From contig JAESSY010000167.1 of the NCBI GenBank assembly GCA_016763855.1, positions 1-39,722 of the forward strand: a stretch of 39,722 nucleotides of DNA. Reading direction: 5' to 3'. The notes beneath the pieces are model-generated. The model had not been told where the DNA came from. It saw only the letters and a program-made list of their open reading frames with translations, and did not search any database. The DNA is from Pseudomonadales bacterium (lineage in GTDB: Bacteria > Pseudomonadota > Gammaproteobacteria > Pseudomonadales > Azotimanducaceae). Positions within the stretch are counted from its first letter, which is position 1, and every line of letters starts with the position of its first letter. Position numbers and translations under genes: made by a program. Shown piece by piece: positions 34,838 through 39,722 of this stretch.

Positions 34838-35158
34838 ATGACTGTACGGGCGGCGGACTCTAACGCCGATCTGGGTCTAAGTCGCGGCAGCCTCTATTTA
34901 AGCGTGGAATATTACACACGGTATTTTAATGGCCTAGGTTCGGTTATTTTGGTCAATCGCGATAAACAGCTTCTGGTCATGCCGGTACATAACGAAGCGA
35001 GCGGTGGCTTGTTAATGAAAATACGCAATGCCCGAGGAGATCGGATCATTCATGCGCAGGAGTTTTTAGCCTTTCACGGCCTAGAGAATGTGGATGAAGA
35101 AGTGCAGGGTAAGTGGGACACTGAGTTGTCAGCGCTAGTGTTAAACTGCCCAATTTAG
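34838..35158 (+). CDS. Unknown 106-residue protein linked to the hydrogenase protease
   Basis: The chosen start is ATG 34838, one base after the protease stop, giving 106 residues (MTVRAADSNADLGLSR); an earlier in-frame start would overlap the protease. It is a compact alpha/beta protein without signal peptide. Possible conserved-looking segments are YYTRYFNGLGSVILVNRDKQ, VMPVHNEASGGLLMKIRN and ARGDRIIHAQEF. No known domain or metal motif is recognised. Its tight coupling to the protease suggests a maturation or assembly role. It is the last gene of the island on this side. Confidence 0.75.
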   Translation: MTVRAADSNADLGLSRGSLYLSVEYYTRYFNGLGSVILVNRDKQLLVMPVHNEASGGLLMKIRNARGDRIIHAQEFLAFHGLENVDEEVQGKWDTELSALVLNCPI

Positions 35159-35664
35159 CTTTGGTCTCAACGTGATTTACGCATCGGTCAACTCGCTGAT
35201 AGCGGTACTCATTATCGTATTGGTAACGGAGGAAAGTAAATCAACACCGTTTGGAATGGTATACCTTCGCCTATGATATCAACGACACCACTATTTATCT
35301 TGTAGAAAATGACATGTTCGTCTTCAGGAAAGCAGCAGCACCTGGTTTTAATGTCATCACTTCGTCGGCCAAATATTTGACTAACGGGCGGCTATTATCA
35401 AGGCCTCTTACAATCTGTAATATTCGTGGCTTTAAACGACGCAAAGTCAATCCGTCTGAAAATGCAAAGATTGTCGGTGGCGCGACTAATGTCTTGCATC
35501 GATTTTCAGTTAAATGAATTAGGTCTTTATTAATTGGCGAACATGTATGAATGTACAGTACAATAGTGTGGTGATTCTTTATTCTTTTATTTTATTTTAT
35601 TTGAGTTTAATTCTAATTCAAATGTAATCAAGTAAAAGACATCCGACCAAATAGGAAAACCGCT
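35159..35664. other. Non-coding stretch at the right end of the hydrogenase island
   Basis: About 500 bases without a convincing gene. An 88-codon frame (35251-35517) begins with TTG, has a GGAGGA sequence too far upstream, and resembles nothing known. A 34-codon frame from GTG 35171 would encode one hydrophobic helix. Both may be gene remnants. The last 100 bases are very A/T-rich and probably hold the promoter of the WYL gene. Confidence 0.45.
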
Positions 35665-36342
35665 ATGCGTAGGGCTGATCGATTATTTCAAATAGTGCTT
35701 ATTTTGCAAGATGGGAAAGTAAGAACAGCACGTTATATAGCCGAAAAGCTAGAGGTTTCCGAAAGAACAATCTATCGGGATATTGGGGATTTGATTGGGT
35801 CTGGCATTCCCATTGATGGTGAAGCTGGTGTGGGATATCTACTTCGAGATGAATATCAACTACCGCCATTAATGTTTACCCCCGATGAGCTGAAGGCATT
35901 GGCGCTCGGTGCACAAATGGTTAAGGCCTGGTCAGATAAAAAATTGGGTTCTGTGACGGCAACTGCGATGCGAAAAATAGAATCCATTTTACCCAACAAG
36001 CTACGGAAGGAAGTCGAGTTACAGGAAATTATTGTACCTCGCTGGCAACTGGGCGAAGAAACTGCTCAGAATTTGGGTATTGTGCGTGAGGCGATAGCTG
36101 CAAATACCAAAATCAAGTGCGCCTACCAATCTTTAAAAGGGGATGATACCGAAAGGATAATTTGGCCTTTCTTATTATTTTTTTGGGGTAACAAATGGAC
36201 GCTCGGAGCGTGGTGCGAAATGAGACAGGCATTTAGATCTTTCCGAATTGATTTGATGAGAGATTTGGAATTGTTAGATCCCCCCTTCGAAGAAGATGAA
36301 CATCGTAGCCTAAAGGCTTATGTTAGCCAACAGGCATGGTGA
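35665..36342 (+). CDS. WYL-domain transcriptional regulator (YafY/DeoR type)
   Basis: A 225-residue regulator. ATG 35665 follows AGGAAA. Residues 1-60 form a winged helix-turn-helix (HTH_11; RTARYIAEKLEVSERTIYRDI). Residues about 125-215 form a WYL domain (IKCAYQSLKGDDTERIIWPF then WGNKWTLGAWCEMRQAFRSFRIDLM), in which the usual WYL core reads KWTLGAWC. WYL proteins sense small ligands or nucleic acids and often regulate stress or defence genes. The target is unknown. Its 3' end overlaps the convergent kinase gene by 20 bases. No link to hydrogenase is evident. Confidence 0.85.
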   Translation: MRRADRLFQIVLILQDGKVRTARYIAEKLEVSERTIYRDIGDLIGSGIPIDGEAGVGYLLRDEYQLPPLMFTPDELKALALGAQMVKAWSDKKLGSVTATAMRKIESILPNKLRKEVELQEIIVPRWQLGEETAQNLGIVREAIAANTKIKCAYQSLKGDDTERIIWPFLLFFWGNKWTLGAWCEMRQAFRSFRIDLMRDLELLDPPFEEDEHRSLKAYVSQQAW

Positions 36343-38635
36343 GGTGCCATTTCCTGATGGTTTCAAATAACAATTGGGTTTTGAACGGCTTAGCAATAAA
36401 ATCATTCATGCCGACATCCATGCATGCTTGTCTATCTTGTTCCATCGCATTTGCCGTCAATCCGATAATGGGGAGAGAATGATTTTTGTGAATCTGTCTA
36501 ATTTGGCGTGTGGCTTCGAGGCCGTCCATCACAGGCATTTGTATGTCCATTAAAACGATATCGAATTCACCTTTTTGTATCGCATCTACCGCCTCTTTAC
36601 CATTCTCCGCAATTGTACATGGCATACCTGCCTTTTTTAAGATAGTCGTCGCCAATAGCTGATTGATGGAATTATCTTCTACTAAAAGCACGCGGCAATT
36701 TTCCAACTGGTTATTCTGATCCTGATTTTTTAAGGGTAAGGGCGCTATTTGTACAATCTGTTTGACTATTTTTACAGGGATAGTCACTGTGAATTTGGTG
36801 CCTACCGCTGGCGTACTTGTAACATTAATAGTGCCACCCATGAGTTCGAGCAATTGTTTCACAATCGACAAACCAAGACCTGTACCGCCAAAAATGCGAG
36901 TGGTTGAAGTATCGGCCTGACTGAATGGTTCAAATAGATCTTTAATCTGAGATTTTGAAATACCTAAACCAGTGTCTTCTACTATGACGATAAGTTCACT
37001 GCCATTAGCGATATCGACCTGCATAGTAACTGAACCGTGCTCAGTAAATTTTATTGCATTGCTCAGAAGGTTAGTTAAGACTTGGCGGATCCGTAGGGAA
37101 TCGCCAATTAGATTTGTCGGTAGTGTTATATTCATCACTACATGAAGTTTGAAGTTTTTATTTTTCAGTATGGGGCGAAATTGCGCAGCAAGATTCTCAA
37201 TAAGATCGCCAAGGTTAAACTCTACTGTCTCGATTTGTAGTTTCCCCGCCTCGATTTTCGATAAATCAAGCACCAAATTTAGGATGCCGAGTAAATTGGC
37301 ACTAGAGTGACCAATTTGTTCCAAATAGAAGTGTTTTTCTTCTTTAGAACAATTTTCCCTTAGTGCAAGTTCGGAGAAGCCCATAATAGCGTTCATAGGC
37401 GTGCGTATTTCGTGACTCATATTGGCCAGAAACTCTGATCTTGTATCCGCTTTTGAGTCTGCTGCCACTCGCATCAATTTTTCTTCGTTAATTCGATTAG
37501 CCAGGCCAAGAGACGCTAGCATGATGAGAAAAAATAGCCCTATTTCAGTCCAGCTAACACCAACAAGAAATTGTGGGAGTGTGCCGAATAAGGTGAGTAA
37601 ACCCAAACCAAGGCAAGCTAGGAAGAAGAACCATCCTAAAAGAAATAACTTAGCACCGGCACGGCCTTTCTGGCTGGCAATGATTGATGCCAGAAAGGCC
37701 AATAGCGGTGGTGTGAACATAATGGCAAAACTGACCCCTGGTGAGCTTTTAATCGGTAGCCCTAGAAATATGATAATGACAATGAGTGGACAGAAAAGTA
37801 ATGTCTTGTCTAACCAACGATTCCATTCCCAAAGGCGTAGATAATCCCGCGCAAAAAAAGCTATTAAGGCTACCGTTGAGCTTGCCGACATCCTTGTTAT
37901 GATCTCTGCCAATTCAGGGTTTTCGGGCCAGAAGAACCTGAAGCCTAAGCCTGTCATACTCAATCTGTATATGATGGCTGTAAACATGAGTAATGAAAAT
38001 ATCGCGAATGTTCTTTCACGTGTAACCACGAAAACAATGGCGTTATAAACAAGCATGACAACGAAGAAACCAAAGACAAATCCCACGAACATGTTTTCTC
38101 TACTTACCGATTCAAAGAGATTGGGAGGTGGTTGAATATACGCTTTAATTGTGACAGAAGAGTGGGAGCGAATTCTGACAAGTATTTCTGATTCGCCGCG
38201 CTGCATTGCGATACGCAAAATCCAGCTGGGATGTTTTACTTCACGTTGATCAAACGGATAGATTGAACCTGTATGGTGTTCTCGTATGAGCTTATCCGAA
38301 TGCCATTGATAGAGATCTAACTCTCTTAGTTGAGGTGAACCTAAGACTAAAAGCCAATAAGGAAAAGCGACAACAGAAAATTCACTCTTGAATTTTATGC
38401 GCAGCCACAGTGTTCCTGTAAAAAAGCCAAAGTTCCCTTCATTTTTGCCCAGCGTTTTGAATTGATCAAAGTGAATGTCATGGACGTCTTCTACGCTAAG
38501 CTTATTCTCGTGATCTAAATAAGCTTCTATGTGATTCGAGAGATCATAGTCTTTTGATTGATCAATGATTATAAGCGGCTCAGCCAATAAAGCTGGCGCA
38601 AAGCAAAGGATAAATACAGACCAAAAAGCACGCAT
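36323..38635 (-). CDS. Hybrid sensor histidine kinase with 7TMR-DISM input
   Basis: A 770-residue kinase. A signal peptide (residues 1-18) leads to a periplasmic 7TMR-DISM extracellular domain (about 25-170). Seven transmembrane helices (about 180-380) follow. Next come HisKA (H-box FLANMSHEIRTPMNAIMGFS, near 420), HATPase (N-box LLSNAIKF, then VEDTGLGIS, GGTGLGLSIVKQL), and a receiver domain (about 650-765) with the phospho-Asp in DIVLMDIQMP. There is no Hpt domain, so signalling continues to a separate protein. DISM domains may bind carbohydrates or other ligands. The gene follows the FeoB fragment by 56 bases on the same strand. Confidence 0.9.
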   Translation of the reverse strand: MRAFWSVFILCFAPALLAEPLIIIDQSKDYDLSNHIEAYLDHENKLSVEDVHDIHFDQFKTLGKNEGNFGFFTGTLWLRIKFKSEFSVVAFPYWLLVLGSPQLRELDLYQWHSDKLIREHHTGSIYPFDQREVKHPSWILRIAMQRGESEILVRIRSHSSVTIKAYIQPPPNLFESVSRENMFVGFVFGFFVVMLVYNAIVFVVTRERTFAIFSLLMFTAIIYRLSMTGLGFRFFWPENPELAEIITRMSASSTVALIAFFARDYLRLWEWNRWLDKTLLFCPLIVIIIFLGLPIKSSPGVSFAIMFTPPLLAFLASIIASQKGRAGAKLFLLGWFFFLACLGLGLLTLFGTLPQFLVGVSWTEIGLFFLIMLASLGLANRINEEKLMRVAADSKADTRSEFLANMSHEIRTPMNAIMGFSELALRENCSKEEKHFYLEQIGHSSANLLGILNLVLDLSKIEAGKLQIETVEFNLGDLIENLAAQFRPILKNKNFKLHVVMNITLPTNLIGDSLRIRQVLTNLLSNAIKFTEHGSVTMQVDIANGSELIVIVEDTGLGISKSQIKDLFEPFSQADTSTTRIFGGTGLGLSIVKQLLELMGGTINVTSTPAVGTKFTVTIPVKIVKQIVQIAPLPLKNQDQNNQLENCRVLLVEDNSINQLLATTILKKAGMPCTIAENGKEAVDAIQKGEFDIVLMDIQMPVMDGLEATRQIRQIHKNHSLPIIGLTANAMEQDRQACMDVGMNDFIAKPFKTQLLFETIRKWHLTMPVG

Positions 38636-38691
38636 CTCTTAAGTATAGAGGTGGGCTTTAATGCGTCAATTTCAGGCTTTTAATTAATCAA

Positions 38692-39675
38692 TTAATCAAT
38701 TTGAACTGTTTGAATGAGATTGACGGGAAGTGACTTCTTGCCAATTTGTTTCAAACCGACAATAAACAGGGCAGTTAGGGACGTAGTCGATATTACCCAG
38801 AGTATTGAAAACTTGGGGTGATCTAAAAATGTACCGATTTGATAAATATTGCTCGCGGTAACGTAGGCTAAACCTGTGGTCCAACAGAAAACCAGTAGGG
38901 CCCAGCGCCAACCGGCTTCTTTGCTTATGGCGCCCAACACAGCAACGCAAGGTGCATACAACAGAATAAAAACCAAATAACAAAATGCGGCAAATTGATC
39001 GCCAAAGAGACGTGCCATATTGGTCAGTGTCCCAGTTTCAACGCCTTGAGCTTCTGCTGCCAAAACGATATCAGTATTTTCTTCAATAGAAATACCCAGT
39101 GGATCCGCTAGTCCAGAAAGTAAGTCTGATCCATTATCCCAAATTGAATTCAATGCTTCACCTGTGACAGCGATTAAGTCTGGTGCGCCAGATGGTGTTG
39201 GCTTCTTACGGCTGTAGAGTGCGTCTAGCGTGCCGACGACTGCTTCTTTTGCAAATATCCCAGTAAATAGTCCGACAGTGGCTGGCCAGTTTTCTTCTTT
39301 TATGCCAATCGGCGCGAATGCCGGGGTAATTGCTTTACCAATGGTTGATAAAACAGAGGCCTCTGAATCTTCATTGCCAAATGATCCATCAAAACTTAAA
39401 GAGTTTAGAAAACTGAGTGCCATGACAACGAGGACGATAGTTTTACCAGCACGAAATAAAAAACTGCGTAAGCGAAACCAGGTAGTGATGAGTATGTTTC
39501 GTAGTACGGGAATGTGATATGCAGGCATCTCTTGAAAAGAAGGAGTTATCTCTGTGTCAAATATTTGTTTCCTAAAAATAAATCCAGTGAGCACTGCCAT
39601 GACAATACCAAGAAGATATAACAAGAAAAGATGAGAGAATTGTAGATAGAATTGAAGCAGAGATGAAAAAGACAT
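38692..39675 (-). pseudogene. feoB: FeoB ferrous-iron transporter, C-terminal half
   Basis: The 327-residue frame matches the C-terminal membrane half of FeoB. It shows LLYLLGIVMAVLTG, PAYHIPVLRNILITTW (conserved ELPPYRxP region), FLFRAGKTIVLVVMALS, the second gate motif region GIFAKEAVVGTL and a C-terminal CYLVFILLYAPCVAVLGAI. The ATG at 39673-39675 has no ribosome-binding site. An in-frame TAG lies only five codons upstream (39688-39690). The N-terminal GTPase and first gate must lie beyond the right edge. The in-frame TAG, with imperfect LPxY-like sequence around it, suggests a broken or frameshifted gene. The gap in view is too small to decide. It may instead be a sequence error. Confidence 0.55.
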
Positions 39676-39722
39676 ATGGAATGACAGCTAATGGTACTCC
39701 GGTAAAAGGTACAGAAGCTGCA

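Noticed and set aside
35251-35517. 88-codon plus-strand reading frame starting with TTG
   Set aside because: Poor start context and no family resemblance; it may be a remnant, but that cannot be supported.

Overview
The window looks like chromosomal DNA of an aerobic gammaproteobacterium. This is an inference from family resemblance: a Bax-type glucosaminidase remnant, a 7TMR-DISM hybrid kinase, FeoB, and a DUF3604/parvulin/HupE-UreJ cluster. No phylogeny was run. I see no tRNA, rRNA, transposase, integrase or CRISPR array.

Left part (1-16700, nearly all on the minus strand). It holds the N-terminus of a crotonase-type fatty-acid oxidation enzyme and a persulfide dioxygenase-rhodanese fusion. 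These are followed by a D-aminoacylase-like amidohydrolase and an exported protein built of 19-residue repeats. A 526-base non-coding stretch contains a sigma-54-like promoter and two stem-loops. Next comes a bax gene broken by one in-frame TAA, then an aldehyde dehydrogenase/acetolactate-synthase-like pair and a Nudix hydrolase. The HupE/UreJ - PpiC - DUF3604 cluster and a UvrA follow.

Centre (17002-35158) is a self-contained [NiFe]-hydrogenase island. The enzyme is a cyanobacterial HupSL / mycobacterial HucSL-like type (group 2a in my judgement). The minus-strand operon (28380 down to 17002) encodes, in order, a TPR protein, two tiny two-helix membrane proteins, a NifU-Rieske fusion and an NHL propeller. 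HypF, HypC, a SIS isomerase, HypD, HypE, HypA, HypB and a nickel permease complete it, mostly with overlapping stops and starts. The divergent plus-strand side encodes a sigma-54 activator with a degenerate receiver domain. After it lies a previously hidden zinc-ribbon gene interrupted by an in-frame TGA. Two -24/-12 promoter matches precede hupS, hupL and a 104-residue four-cysteine protein, and a strong terminator closes this group. A second plus-strand group has a YkgJ-type cysteine-cluster protein, a HupW-type protease and an unknown 106-residue protein.

The logic is coherent. The activator would drive the two -24/-12 promoters. HypA-F plus nickel uptake would build the active site, and the protease would trim HupL. 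Electrons would leave through unusual iron-sulfur proteins (NifU-Rieske and the four-cysteine protein), because neither a b-type cytochrome subunit nor a Tat signal is present. The likeliest new biology is the electron-transfer and membrane-attachment part of this island, together with the interrupted zinc-ribbon gene.

Right part (35159-39722) holds a non-coding stretch, a WYL-type regulator, a hybrid histidine kinase and the C-terminal half of FeoB with an in-frame stop just upstream.
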